Shown piece by piece: positions 8,973-19,833 of a stretch of 64,000 bases of DNA (the stretch's first letter is position 1; every line of letters begins with the position of its first letter). Position numbers and translations under genes: made by a program. Under the pieces are notes generated by a model. That model worked only from the letters and a program-made list of their open reading frames with translations, was not told the DNA's origin and did no database searches. Source of the stretch: Sandaracinaceae bacterium (GTDB taxonomy: Bacteria > Myxococcota_A > Polyangia > Polyangiales > Houyiibacteriaceae); contig JACKEI010000001.1 in assembly GCA_020633075.1 (NCBI GenBank), positions 186,001 to 250,000 on the forward strand, in the 5' to 3' direction.

Positions 8973-9757
8973 TGCTGCGTCTTCCGTTCTGCTCTCGTGC
9001 TCATTGGACGCGCCAGCTCCAGCTGGTCGCGGATCTCCTCGGCCGCCTGCCGCACTGCGCGTGCGAGCTGGGCCTCTCCGACGCGCTCGAAGTGGCCGAG
9101 GCTGGTGGCGAGCGCCACCGTGCCCACCAGGCCCTCGCCCACCTGCACGGGCGCTGCCACGACCGCGACGTCCGGCATCCACTCGGAGACGTTCGTGTCG
9201 TAGCCACGCTCCTTGGCGCGAGCCACGAGCTTGCGCAGCGTCCGGGCCGACGCCACCGTGGACGGCGTGAAGCGCTCGAGGCGGGTGTCGCCGGGCGCGC
9301 TGACCTGGGCGGCGTCGAAGGCGAGGTACAGCCGGCCAGAGGCGCTGGCGTGCACGGGCACCTGCGCCCCGACGGTGGGCATGGCGCGCAAGAAGCCGGA
9401 CCCTTCCGCGACGAGCACGACCTCCAGGCGCCCGTCGCGGGCCACCACCAGGAAGCAGCTCTGGCCCGTCTCCCGGGCCGCTTCGCGTAGCGCAGGCTCG
9501 CTCGCGCTGAGCAGCGCATCGCCCCGCTGCGCGAGCTCGCCCAGCGCCACCAGCGCAAGGCCAAGCTGGTAGTCCCCCTGCGCAGAGCGAGCGACCAGGC
9601 CGCGCGACACCAGGCTCTGCAGGAGCCGGTGCGCCGACGACTTGGGCACGGAAGTGTGCTCCGCCAGCGTGAGCAGCCCGGCGCTGCCGCCCAGCTGACC
9701 GAGCGCGATCAGCAGGTCGAGGGCCTTCTCGATGGATGTGCTCGGTGTGAGGGGCAT
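8969..9757 (-). CDS. IclR family transcriptional regulator
   Basis: A 262-residue protein from the ATG at 9757. The winged helix-turn-helix is at residues about 8-60 (SIEKALDLLIALGQLGG, LAEHTSVPKSSAHRLLQSL). A GAF-like IclR effector domain follows (about 75-245, with SGRLYLAF and the RGYDTNVSEWMPDV segment typical of the family). It should be a cytoplasmic dimer or tetramer controlling the coupled aminotransferase and perhaps the divergent carboxylase operon. A 17-bp perfect inverted repeat lies just upstream at 9776-9792. The upstream extension of the frame to 9937 lacks family similarity, so the start at 9757 is preferred. Confidence 0.92.
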   Translation of the reverse strand: MPLTPSTSIEKALDLLIALGQLGGSAGLLTLAEHTSVPKSSAHRLLQSLVSRGLVARSAQGDYQLGLALVALGELAQRGDALLSASEPALREAARETGQSCFLVVARDGRLEVVLVAEGSGFLRAMPTVGAQVPVHASASGRLYLAFDAAQVSAPGDTRLERFTPSTVASARTLRKLVARAKERGYDTNVSEWMPDVAVVAAPVQVGEGLVGTVALATSLGHFERVGEAQLARAVRQAAEEIRDQLELARPMSTRAERKTQQ

Positions 9758-9775
9758 CTTCGGGTGACACGCGAC

Positions 9776-9812
9776 GTTCCGACATACGGAACTGAGATCT
9801 GATATGCGGAAC
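9776..9812. promoter_or_regulatory. IclR-type operator with an extra half-site
   Basis: GTTCCG (9776-9781) and CGGAAC (9787-9792) form a perfect inverted repeat with a 5-nt spacer, 18 bp upstream of the IclR start. A further CGGAAC half-site lies at 9807-9812, exactly 20 bp (about two helical turns) away. IclR proteins commonly bind such paired, helically phased sites. Confidence 0.65.
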
Positions 9813-9923
9813 AGCTTGCCGTACGCACAGCGACGGCGCAAGGGGCAGGTGCGGCTCGTGACGCGCTGAGCATGCCGGCCAGTGGGCACGAGGACGTGTC
9901 GGTGGGCGGTTGTTACAGCGCGT

Positions 9924-9943
9924 GGCTGAATCCTCATTCAGCC
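9924..9943. promoter_or_regulatory. Inverted repeat upstream of the carboxylase operon
   Basis: GGCTGAAT (9924-9931) and ATTCAGCC (9936-9943) are exact reverse complements around 4 nt, 19 bp before the accC ATG. There is no T-run after it, so an operator or 5' leader hairpin is likelier than a terminator. Its sequence differs from the IclR-type site, so another regulator may bind here. Confidence 0.5.
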
Positions 9944-9962
9944 GTGTTAGACTCCGCGCGCC

Positions 9963-11341
<1,379 letters not shown>

Positions 11342-11342
<1 letters not shown>

Positions 11343-13084
11343 TGGCGTTCGTGAAGCTGACACCCGTGGGCCACACGCGCGAGAGCGTGGTGGACGACCT
11401 GACCTTCCGCGAGCTGCGCGCCGGCTACGCCCAGCTGGAGGCCCAGCTGCAGGAGCGGCGCGAGAAGGTGCGCGACGGCTGGGGCGAGAAGTACGCCGCG
11501 CGCGTGCACGAGAAGCAGAAGCTCACCACGCGCGAGCGCCTGGTGCAGCTGTGTGACCCGGGCAGCGAGCTCTTCGAGGTGGGCACCTTCGTCAACTTCG
11601 GCGAGCGCTTCGGCAAGCTCGAGAGCCCCGCGGCCGGCGTCATCACGGTCTTCGGCCGCGTGCACGGGCGCCTGTGCATGATCATCGCCAACGACAACAC
11701 CGTCGCGTCGGGGGCCTGGTGGCCGCGCACCCCGGAGAAGATCCAGCGCGCGCAGGGCATCGCCCTCAAGCTGCGGCTGCCCACGCTCTACCTTGTGGAC
11801 TGCAGCGGCCTCTACCTGCCGGAGCAGCGGCGCAGCTTCTCGGGGCAGCGGGGCGCGGGGCACATCTTCAAGATGAACAGCCTGCTCAGCGACGCGGGCG
11901 TCCCGCAGGTGGCGGGTGTCTTCGGTGACTGCATCGCGGGCGGCGGCTACATGCCGCTGATCAGCGACCGCGTCTACATGACCGAGCAGGCCTACATGGT
12001 CATCGCGGGCGCGGCGCTCATCAAGGGCGCCAAGAGCACCAAGATCACGTCGCTGGACATCGGCGGGCCCGAGGTGCACGTGCACCAGTCGGGCTGCGCG
12101 GACGTACGGGTGCCGGACGACGAGACCCTGCTGGACTGCATGCGCCGCGACGTGGCGCGCCTGCCCAGCTCGGCCGCGGACTTCTATCGCGGCGACGCGC
12201 GCCCCATCGAGCCCCTCTACAGCCCGCGTGAGCTGACGGGCATCGTCCCGGCCGACCACCGGCAGGCCTACGACGCCTACGAGCTGGTGGCGCGGCTCAC
12301 TGATCAGAGCCTCTTCTGGGAGGTGCTGCCCGACGTGGGCACCGAGATGATCTGCGGGGTAGGGCGCGTGGGTGGCCTCTACGCAGGCTTCATCCTCAAC
12401 CGACAGGGGCTGGTGGACGACCCCGACCACCCGGGTGAGGTGCGCGCCGGCGGTGCGCTCTACCGCGACGGCATCGCGAAGATCAGCGCCTTCTCGCGTG
12501 CGTGCGACAGCGACGGTCTGCCCATCCTGTGGCTGCAGGACATCAGCGGCTTCGACATCGGCGCCGAGGCGGAGCGCCACGGTCTCTTGGGCTACGGCAG
12601 CAACCTCATCTACACCAACAGCACCAACACCACGCCCATGTTCACGGTGCTGCTGCGCAAGGCCTCGGGCGCGGGCTACTACGCCATGGCCGGGCTGCCC
12701 TACGACCCCGTGCTGCAGCTCTCGACGCCGGCCTCGCGCCTGAGCGTCATGGACGGGCGCACGCTGGCCATCGCGACGTACAACACCAAGCTGGACGACG
12801 ACTTCGAAATCATGACGCAGGACCCGGTCGAGCGCGCCGAGATCGAGGCGGGCATGCTGGAGGTTCAGAAGCGCATCGAGGCGGACATGGACCCCTACGT
12901 GGCGGCGGCGCAGATGGACACCGACGAGATCATCCCCCTCGGCGAGCTGCGCGCGTGGCTCGAGGTGTTGGTGGAGGCCAGCTATCAAGGCTTTGGCTAC
13001 CGACGCGTGAAGAACGCGCGCATCTGGAGCCTGCACGACCTGGACGCGCTCTCACGAGCCGTGGCGCGAGGAGCCGCACGATGA
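11342..13084 (+). CDS. Acyl-CoA carboxylase, carboxyltransferase subunit
   Basis: A 580-residue protein of the fused carboxyltransferase family (PF01039), carrying both N and C halves in one chain like propionyl-CoA or methylcrotonyl-CoA carboxylase beta subunits. Features include a helical N-terminus with [16 protein letters not shown], the first crotonase-like domain ending around [15 protein letters not shown], and the second domain with [16 protein letters not shown] and [10 protein letters not shown]. It transfers the carboxyl group from carboxybiotin to an acyl-CoA. It is longer than AccD-type subunits and has no zinc ribbon. It overlaps accC by one base and the carrier gene by four (ATGA, 13081-13084), so all three are co-translated. 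The exact acyl-CoA substrate is undetermined. Confidence 0.92.
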
Positions 13085-13695
13085 GCCAAGGGAACGGAAA
13101 GTCGCTGCGGGTGGGTGTCGTCCGCAACGAAGACGGCAGCCTGGCCCTGACCTCGCCCGGCGTGGGCGTTTGGCGCCTCGGGCCCAGCGTGGGTCGCGCG
13201 CTGCTCTCGGGGGGGGGATCGGCAAGCGCGGACGAGGCCAGCTGCGGCGTGCTGAGCGTGCTGGGCGTGGACTACCGCTTGCTGCTCCCGCCGGGAGTGG
13301 CCGGGCGCGTGGTCTCGCGCCTCGCTGCGGAGGAGCGGGAGCCCAACGTGGACTACGGGGCGCGGCTCCTCGAGCTGGCTCCCCTGGGAGGAGCCGAGGC
13401 CGCCGCTGCGGCTTCCGGGCAGAGCGCCAGCGCCGCGACGGGGCTGGTGTTTCGGGCGCCCATGAGCGGGCGCTTCTACCTGCGCCCAGCGCCGGACAAG
13501 CCGGCCTTCGCGGAGGTGGGGGCCACGCTCACGCGCGGTCAGACGGTGTGCCTGCTGGAGGTCATGAAGACCTTCAACCGCCTGGCGCTGTCGGGCGAGG
13601 ACCTGCCGGAGCGCGTGCGCGTGCTGGCGGTGGTGCCCGCCGATGGCGAGGACATCAATCGTGGGGACGTGCTGCTGCGGTTGGAGCCGGGCTAG
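13081..13695 (+). CDS. Biotin carboxyl carrier protein of the acyl-CoA carboxylase
   Basis: A 204-residue protein. The C-terminal 75 or so residues are a biotinyl domain (APMSGRFY, then [10 protein letters not shown] with biotinylated Lys163 and the closing [17 protein letters not shown]). The first 110 residues are unusual for a carrier: a small beta-rich region ([38 protein letters not shown]) followed by an Ala-rich linker. That N-terminal part may dock onto the carboxylase or carboxyltransferase subunits. The motif reads VMKT rather than the usual AMKM. Its start overlaps the stop of the carboxyltransferase gene, and its 3' end overlaps the convergent lipoprotein gene by 41 bp. Confidence 0.88.
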   Translation: MSQGNGKSLRVGVVRNEDGSLALTSPGVGVWRLGPSVGRALLSGGGSASADEASCGVLSVLGVDYRLLLPPGVAGRVVSRLAAEEREPNVDYGARLLELAPLGGAEAAAAASGQSASAATGLVFRAPMSGRFYLRPAPDKPAFAEVGATLTRGQTVCLLEVMKTFNRLALSGEDLPERVRVLAVVPADGEDINRGDVLLRLEPG

Positions 13696-14113
13696 CCTCG
13701 GGGGCGCTGACGGTCACGAGCACCACCTCCTCCACCGCGACGATCTCGGCCTCCGGGAACGCACGCCGGACGTCGCGCTCGTCCGCGTTGTCGGCGTGAC
13801 CGCGCACCCGCACGAGGCTGCCCGCCGCGCCGTCCAGGCGCAGCTCGAAGCGCTGGAAGGTGATGCCGCGGACATCCACCTCGACCTCGCAGCCGCGGGT
13901 GAAGGCGTGTTGGTTGGGTGACCAGTCGCGCCCGTCACTCTCCGCGCAGGCCAGGCGCAGCTCCACGGCGGACATGCCCAGCCGGAAGGGGCCCAAGCCG
14001 TCTAGCGGGCTGTCGACGGTCGGCGTGCTCTCTCCCTCGGTCGGAGCGATGCCGCCTCCACACGCGGTGGCTGCGAGCGACAAGATCAGCGCGGCAGTGC
14101 GTCCCGTGTTCAT
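13655..14113 (-). CDS. Small lipoprotein of unknown function
   Basis: A 152-residue protein from the ATG at 14113. The signal peptide (TAALILSLAATAC) ends at lipobox Cys18, followed by a Gly/Pro/Ser/Thr-rich spacer. The remainder is a compact domain with two Cys residues (LACAESDG and TRGCEVEVD) that could form a disulfide. The segment LGPFRLGMSAVEL resembles the start of small periplasmic proteins that track changes between two states, but no family is claimed. Its 3' end overlaps the carrier-protein gene on the opposite strand. Confidence 0.7.
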   Translation of the reverse strand: MNTGRTAALILSLAATACGGGIAPTEGESTPTVDSPLDGLGPFRLGMSAVELRLACAESDGRDWSPNQHAFTRGCEVEVDVRGITFQRFELRLDGAAGSLVRVRGHADNADERDVRRAFPEAEIVAVEEVVLVTVSAPEASPAPTAAARPHD

Positions 14114-14325
14114 TGCTTCCGAGCGTGCCACGAGAGCGCTCGCAAGGCTGCTTGTGAAGTGCTGCTGCGCCGAGAATTACCCCAACAAAACCTGTGGGAT
14201 CGCGCATGCGGGCCGGAAAGGTGCCGCGACACTGCGTGCGTCCACCGTGCTGTGATGGACTGACAGATTGTGTGCAGTGTGAGCGCGGGCTCGGGTAGCG
14301 CGTCCGCTCCCCCGCTCTCGGCGTC

Positions 14326-17300
14326 TCATGCACCTGGAGCGAGGTGCGGGTCCGAGCGTACGCTCTTCGCCACCGCTCCCCAGCGCGCGTAGGTCTCGGC
14401 CGCTGCGGCGCCGTGGCGCGCGGCCTCCTCCGTTCGGCCCAGCGAGCGCAGCGTTCGCTCCAGCAGCTCGTGGGCAATCGCGACCTCGCCCACCCAGTCG
14501 TGCTCGAGCGCGCCGGCCAGCGCTCGCTCGAACGAAGCAAGCGCCTCTTCGGGTGCGCCGCCAACGCGCTCGAGCTCACCCTCCACCAACGCGACTCGGT
14601 GGGCGAAGTTGACGGGCGCCTGCGCCGCGAGCGCGCGCAGCGCTTCGAGGCTCTCGCGGATGCGCGGACCGAGCGTCGCCCGTTCGGCGTCGTCCAGCTC
14701 GTCCCAGGCCGCGCATGCAGCCAGGGCGGCGTACTGGTGGCAGAGGGGAATGAGCCAACACGAGGGCGCCGAGTCGAGGTTCGCGCGCGCGATCTCGAGC
14801 TGCTGCGAGGCCTCCTTCGGCCTCCCGAAGAGGAAGCGCGCCATCCCCGCGGCGATCCCGTGGACGCACAGGCTGCTGCCCGAGTTCGCCTGCGCAGCAG
14901 CGAGCGCCTCCGACTCCGAGAAGCTCGCGTCGTCCAAGCTCCATGGGTCCGGCTTCGCACCCGTCAGGCCCTTGAGCAGCTGCTCGAAGGGGGCGTGGAT
15001 GTGAATCGCGTTGATCGGCCCGAACGAGCGCATCTGCCGCCCGAGTGACAGCACCTCTTCGCACAACGGCTGCAGTGGCTGTCCGGCGGCGAGGGCCATG
15101 TACGTGTACATCTGCGCGGCGTAGGAGCCGTACTCGAAGTCTCCCGTGCGGACGCCAATGTCGAAGACCTCGCGGGAGGACGACAGCACGGTGCGTAGGG
15201 GCACGGTCCACGGACACACGAAGTTGAACACCACGTGGCGCGTGGCTGCCTCCAGGCTGCGGTCGTCCCAGCGGTCGAGCAGGCGAATGGCCACCTGCCC
15301 CCACTCGTGCGAGACGGGGTACATGCCGGCGGTGTTCAGGATGAGCCCGAAGAGCGCGAGCGCGTTGGGAGTCGCGGGGGTGAGGCCGTGCTCGACCGAG
15401 GTGCTGACCAGCGTGCAGGCCATCAGCGCGAGCAGGTTCTGCTGCACGAAGAACGCGACGGGGCACAGGCGCACCTGAATCCGCATGGCGGCGACCACCA
15501 ACGGGTCCGTGGCGTCAGGGAGCGCCGCCACGCCGACCGGTCCCACCCGGCTCAGGTCCTCGAGCGCGCGCGCGAACGCAGCCCCCACGACCGCCTGGTC
15601 CGGCTCGCGCGGAAGCCGGACGCCCAACAGCTCCAAGACCTCGAGCCCGACGTCGATGGCCCGCAGGTACTCGTGTTGGCCGGCGAGCGCATCGATCTGC
15701 ACCGCCCACACCGTCATCTGGTCCGTGAGGGAGCGGCTGTTGGCCTTTACCTGCTCCGTGCGCTCGTCCATGACGGACCACGCAGCCGTGAGGTAGGCCG
15801 CCTCGGCCGCGCCCGTGTGGAGCCCCAAGGCGGTCTCGTAGGCACGCTCCCAGCTGTCCGAGCCCAGCAACGCTACGCCGTCCTCGAAGCACCGAAAGGC
15901 GAGCGCGAACGACGCCGCCTGTCGCGCCAACCGGCCAGCCTGTAGATGCAGCGTGGCCGCCGCGAGGCGCTCGGCCGGGTCGCTCAGCAGGTGGGCTGCA
16001 GCGCGGAGGTGCCGGACCGCGTCGAACAGCCACGGGCCCGGCACTACGGCGCCAACGGTGCTCGCCAGCGCGCGACCGAGCGCGAGGTGTACCTCCGCCG
16101 TGCGCTCCGGCGTCAACGTGGCCAACACCGACTCCCGCATGCGGTCGTGGTAGATGCCCAGCCGGTCACCCGCGCGGACGCCAGCGCTCTGCACGTAGTG
16201 CCCGCGATGAAGCGCCCCCACGACGCGGGGCACGTTCTCTTCGAGCCCGGCGGCCTTGCACGCGATGCCTCTGGGGATCGGGTTGTTGGAGACCGACAGG
16301 ACCTCGACCAGTGCCCGCTCGGCGTCCGGGAGCGCGCGCGCGCGGGCGGCCAGCGCGTCGTCCAGTCGGATCACCGCCGCGGGTCCGGCGTCCTGCTGTG
16401 CGACCGAGTGAGCGAGCTCCTCCAGGAAGAAGGGGACGCCCCCAGACTCGAGCGCGATCGCCTTCGCCAAGGTGTCCGGCAGCCCCAGGGAGTGGAGCGT
16501 CTGCCGGGCGAGGTCCTCGGCGTCGGCGATCGCGAGCGGGGCCAGCTCGAGCGACATGACTCGCTCGGGGGGGAGCTCGCGGACCGCGCTCAGCAAGCGG
16601 GACACCCCTGCGTTCTCCGTCGCCTCGGTCGGGCGCAGCGACAACGCCAACAAGAGGCCGCGGGGGGCGCTCTGCACGAGCTTCCAGAGGAGCGAGAGGC
16701 TGTCGGCGTCAGCCCACTGCAGGTCGTCGATCTCCAGCACCAGTGGCCGCTGCTGGGCGAGCTTCACGAACAGCCGCGAGAGGGCGTCCAGCACCCGACG
16801 TCGAAGCTCCAGCGCCGGCACGACGGCCACGCGCTGCGCGCGTCCTGGCGCGGTGCGGGACAGCACGGGGAACACCTGCGTGAGCTCGTCGAACCACGGC
16901 GGCAGGACCTCCTCGAGCTCGTCGTCGCTGTACCCGGAGAGCTGAATGGCCAGCAGGTCGATCATGCCGTCGAAGGCCTTGTAGGGGACCGACTCGCGCT
17001 CGTAGCACCGCCCCCGCAGCACCAGGGCCGCGCTCCGGCTCGCCTCCTCGTGGAAGCAGCTGCGCATCAGCGCGCTCTTGCCGACGCCCGAACCGCCCTG
17101 GACCAGGGCGATGACGCTGCCACCCGCGCTGACGCGCTCCAGGGCCGCCTCGAGCGCGGCGCGCTCGTGGGCCCGTCCCACCAGCTGCACCGTCGGGAGG
17201 CTCTCGCGCGCCGTCCCGGGCGCGAGCCCGAGCGCCTCCCGTATCCCCGCGATGGTGGGTCGTTGGCGGGGGTCGCGCGACAGGAGCCGATGGCAGATGT

Positions 17301-18174
17301 CCACGATCTCGGGCTCGACGCCCCCGACCAAGGTGTCGACGCGCGGGGCGTCGGCGACATCCACCCATCTGTCTCGAACAGGGAGCCGCCCCGTGAGGAG
17401 CTGGAACATGACGCACCCGAGGGCGAAGAGGTCCGACTCGGGCGTGGCGCCCACGCCCGCCCACAGCTCGGGCGCCATGTACGGAGGCGTCCCCGTGACC
17501 ACCGCCTGCCCCTGCAGCCGCGTGCGCTGTCCGATGCGTTGCGCCAGCCCGAAGTCCACCACGCGCACGACTCCGCTTGGCTCGACCAGGATGTTGCTGG
17601 GCTTGAGGTCCTGGTGCACGACGCCGGCGTGGTGGAGGTACTCGAGGGCGTCCAGGATCTGCGCGAGGGTGCCCCGAAAGAACTCCGGGTCGCACAGCGG
17701 GGTGTGGATGCCCGGCGTCACCGGCTCGGCCATGGTGGGCGCGTCGGGCTGCGAGCCCGGGCGTGCGGGCAACGTCGCGAGGGCGGCGCGTGTCGGCGCC
17801 TGCTCCGCCAGCCGGGCCCTGCTGACGGAGGCCTCGTCGACGGTTCGCCGGATGCCCTCGACGAGGTCCACCCCGTTGATGAGCTCCATCGTGAAGAACC
17901 ACAGGCCATCGTGGCAGCCCAGCTCGTAGAGCGGGACCAGGTTCGGGTGGGACAGGTCCGCCACGGCGCGGAACTCGTTCTTGAACAACAAGAGGCGGTC
18001 CGGGGCGATCTCCCCCACGGCCAGGGTCTTCAGCGCCACCCGGCCGCCGTGGTCGTGGTCGACGGCCTCGTAGACGTCCCCCATGCCCCCATGGCCCACC
18101 ACGCGCACCACGTCGTAACGCCCGACGCGGACGGGGGTCTTCGCGACTGCCTCTCTCAATGCCGAGGACTCCAT
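14326..18174 (-). CDS. Ser/Thr protein kinase fused to an AAA/STAND-type ATPase and TPR-like tail
   Basis: A 1282-residue protein of the large myxobacterial kinase-ATPase class. The ATG at 18174 is chosen because a good GGAG Shine-Dalgarno site lies 8 nt upstream; an ATG 45 nt earlier lacks one. The kinase domain covers residues about 16-315: glycine loop VGHGGMGDVY, VALKTL, catalytic HQDLKPSN near residue 187, and DFGLAQ. The catalytic loop has HQD instead of HRD, so this is a non-RD kinase. A P-loop ATPase follows (GGSGVGKSAL near residue 360; LEIDDLQWAD as Walker B), then about 700 residues of helical repeats of TPR type. It probably integrates a cytoplasmic signal through kinase and ATPase modules. 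It appears monocistronic. Confidence 0.93.
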   Translation of the reverse strand: MESSALREAVAKTPVRVGRYDVVRVVGHGGMGDVYEAVDHDHGGRVALKTLAVGEIAPDRLLLFKNEFRAVADLSHPNLVPLYELGCHDGLWFFTMELINGVDLVEGIRRTVDEASVSRARLAEQAPTRAALATLPARPGSQPDAPTMAEPVTPGIHTPLCDPEFFRGTLAQILDALEYLHHAGVVHQDLKPSNILVEPSGVVRVVDFGLAQRIGQRTRLQGQAVVTGTPPYMAPELWAGVGATPESDLFALGCVMFQLLTGRLPVRDRWVDVADAPRVDTLVGGVEPEIVDICHRLLSRDPRQRPTIAGIREALGLAPGTARESLPTVQLVGRAHERAALEAALERVSAGGSVIALVQGGSGVGKSALMRSCFHEEASRSAALVLRGRCYERESVPYKAFDGMIDLLAIQLSGYSDDELEEVLPPWFDELTQVFPVLSRTAPGRAQRVAVVPALELRRRVLDALSRLFVKLAQQRPLVLEIDDLQWADADSLSLLWKLVQSAPRGLLLALSLRPTEATENAGVSRLLSAVRELPPERVMSLELAPLAIADAEDLARQTLHSLGLPDTLAKAIALESGGVPFFLEELAHSVAQQDAGPAAVIRLDDALAARARALPDAERALVEVLSVSNNPIPRGIACKAAGLEENVPRVVGALHRGHYVQSAGVRAGDRLGIYHDRMRESVLATLTPERTAEVHLALGRALASTVGAVVPGPWLFDAVRHLRAAAHLLSDPAERLAAATLHLQAGRLARQAASFALAFRCFEDGVALLGSDSWERAYETALGLHTGAAEAAYLTAAWSVMDERTEQVKANSRSLTDQMTVWAVQIDALAGQHEYLRAIDVGLEVLELLGVRLPREPDQAVVGAAFARALEDLSRVGPVGVAALPDATDPLVVAAMRIQVRLCPVAFFVQQNLLALMACTLVSTSVEHGLTPATPNALALFGLILNTAGMYPVSHEWGQVAIRLLDRWDDRSLEAATRHVVFNFVCPWTVPLRTVLSSSREVFDIGVRTGDFEYGSYAAQMYTYMALAAGQPLQPLCEEVLSLGRQMRSFGPINAIHIHAPFEQLLKGLTGAKPDPWSLDDASFSESEALAAAQANSGSSLCVHGIAAGMARFLFGRPKEASQQLEIARANLDSAPSCWLIPLCHQYAALAACAAWDELDDAERATLGPRIRESLEALRALAAQAPVNFAHRVALVEGELERVGGAPEEALASFERALAGALEHDWVGEVAIAHELLERTLRSLGRTEEAARHGAAAAETYARWGAVAKSVRSDPHLAPGA

Positions 18175-18326
18175 GGCTTCACTCCGTGCTCCGTGGTGCG
18201 AGAGCAACGTTGACGTCATTAGGCACTATTTCTCCGCGATTGGGGACCCCCCCCGGGTCACCGCACGCGGTATTGTCGAGCGCCGCGCTGGCCCACACAC
18301 CGGGCGAGCGGCCAGTGAGGAGCCCC

Positions 18327-19781
18327 GTGGAACACGTCAACGTCTTGATCATCGGCGCCGGAGTCTCGGGCATCGGCGCGGCATGTCATCTGCGCATGCG
18401 CACCCCAGGGCGCTCGTTCGCCATTCTCGAAGCCAGAGAGAAGCTCGGCGGGACGTGGGACCTGTTCCGCTATCCGGGCATTCGCTCCGACTCCGACATG
18501 TACACCTTTGGCTTCGCGTTCAAGCCATGGGTGGAGGAGCGGGACATCGCCACCGGGGAGGCCATCCTGCGCTACCTGCACGAGACGGTCGAGGAGTACG
18601 GCCTCCGTGAGGCGATCCGCTATCGCCACACCGTCGAGAAGGTGTCCTGGTCGTCCGACGACGCGCGCTGGGTGGCCACCGTCCGCCGTGGCGAGGCCGA
18701 CGAGCGCTTCCAGATGTCCGCCGACTTCCTGGTCACCGGGACGGGCTACTACGACTACGACAAGGGCCACCAGCCCGACTTCCCGGGGCTGGACGAGTTC
18801 GAGGGTGACGTCGTGTACCCCCAGCACTGGCCGGAGCACCTCGACTACAAGGGCAAGCGCGTGGTCGTGATCGGGAGCGGGGCGACAGCGGTGACGCTGG
18901 TCCCCTCCATGGCCCACGACGCCGCGCACGTGACCATGCTCCAGCGCTCGCCGACGTACATGTACGTGCGTCCTTGGGTCGACGACGCGGCGGTGCTGCT
19001 CCGCAAGCTGCTTCCGTCCAAGCTCGCGTACCGCCTGACGCGGCTGAAGAACGTCGCGTTGCAGCGCGGCGTGTACGCCTACACGCAGCTCGCGCCGCAG
19101 AGAGCGCGCGCGATGTTGCGCGAGATGGCGGAGGAGGGGTTGGGTCCGGACTTCGACATCGACCGGCACTTCACGCCCGAGTACGACCCCTGGGATCAGC
19201 GCATCTGCCTCGACCCGGACGGCGACCTCTTCGCGGCGCTGCGCAGCGGGTCCGCCTCGGTCGTCACGGCGACGATCGACCGCATCACCAAGGACGGCAT
19301 CCGCCTCTCGAGCGGGGAGACCCTCGCGGCGGACATCATCGTCAGCGCGACGGGCCTCGAGCTGAAGTTCCTCAAGTTCGAGATGGAGGTGGACGGCCGC
19401 GCCATCTCTCCGTCCGACCTGGTCACCTACAAGGGCGTGATGTGCGCCGACGTGCCCAACTGGATCTTCGTGTTCGGCTACACGTCGGCGTCCTGGACGC
19501 TGAAGGCGGACCTCGTCTTCGAGTACCTCTGCCGCGTATTGAAGCACATGGACGACGGCGGCTTCGCGTATGCGGTGCCCCGCCTCCGCGGAGTCGGTGG
19601 CGAGCGGCGCCCCTTCATCACGCGCCTCAAGTCTGGCTACATCGCGCGCGGAGCGGACCGAATGCCGGCGCAGCTGGACCGGGCGCCCTGGCTCAACCAC
19701 GACGAGTACCTCCAGGACATCCTCCTGTTCCGCCGGGGGAAGCTCGACGACGGTACGCTCCACTTCGCGCGCAAGCGGTGA
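18327..19781 (+). CDS. Flavin-containing monooxygenase, EthA / Baeyer-Villiger type
   Basis: A 484-residue FAD- and NADPH-dependent monooxygenase. The start is GTG at 18327, preceded by GAGGAG, because the first Rossmann motif (VLIIGAGVSGIGAACHL) then lies at the very N-terminus. The FAD motif continues into KLGGTWDLFRYPGIRSDSDM. The NADPH motif is VVVIGSGATAVTL. Between them the Baeyer-Villiger fingerprint reads FEGDVVYPQHWP, in which the expected His is replaced by Tyr. The overall pattern (LQRSPTYM, then the LVTYKGVM and GYTSASWTLKADL segments) is closest to the EthA-like branch. The expected reaction is oxygen insertion into ketones or S/N oxidation; the natural substrate is unknown. Confidence 0.9.
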   Translation: MEHVNVLIIGAGVSGIGAACHLRMRTPGRSFAILEAREKLGGTWDLFRYPGIRSDSDMYTFGFAFKPWVEERDIATGEAILRYLHETVEEYGLREAIRYRHTVEKVSWSSDDARWVATVRRGEADERFQMSADFLVTGTGYYDYDKGHQPDFPGLDEFEGDVVYPQHWPEHLDYKGKRVVVIGSGATAVTLVPSMAHDAAHVTMLQRSPTYMYVRPWVDDAAVLLRKLLPSKLAYRLTRLKNVALQRGVYAYTQLAPQRARAMLREMAEEGLGPDFDIDRHFTPEYDPWDQRICLDPDGDLFAALRSGSASVVTATIDRITKDGIRLSSGETLAADIIVSATGLELKFLKFEMEVDGRAISPSDLVTYKGVMCADVPNWIFVFGYTSASWTLKADLVFEYLCRVLKHMDDGGFAYAVPRLRGVGGERRPFITRLKSGYIARGADRMPAQLDRAPWLNHDEYLQDILLFRRGKLDDGTLHFARKR

Positions 19782-19783
19782 GC

Positions 19784-19814
19784 GCGAGCGACCGAAGCAC
19801 GCGCTAGCGCTCGC
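19784..19814. terminator. Possible bidirectional hairpin between convergent genes
   Basis: GCGAGCG (19784-19790) pairs with CGCTCGC (19808-19814) between the monooxygenase and the CoA-transferase, which face each other. The loop contains a further 10-bp palindrome (19801-19810). There is no T-run, so the terminator role is tentative. Confidence 0.3.
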
Positions 19815-19833
19815 CCATGCCCATGCCCGCTGT

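Noticed and set aside
15946..18213. A 755-codon plus-strand frame opposite the kinase gene.
   Set aside because: Shadow of the kinase-ATPase; no recognisable motif, and the minus strand has intact kinase motifs.
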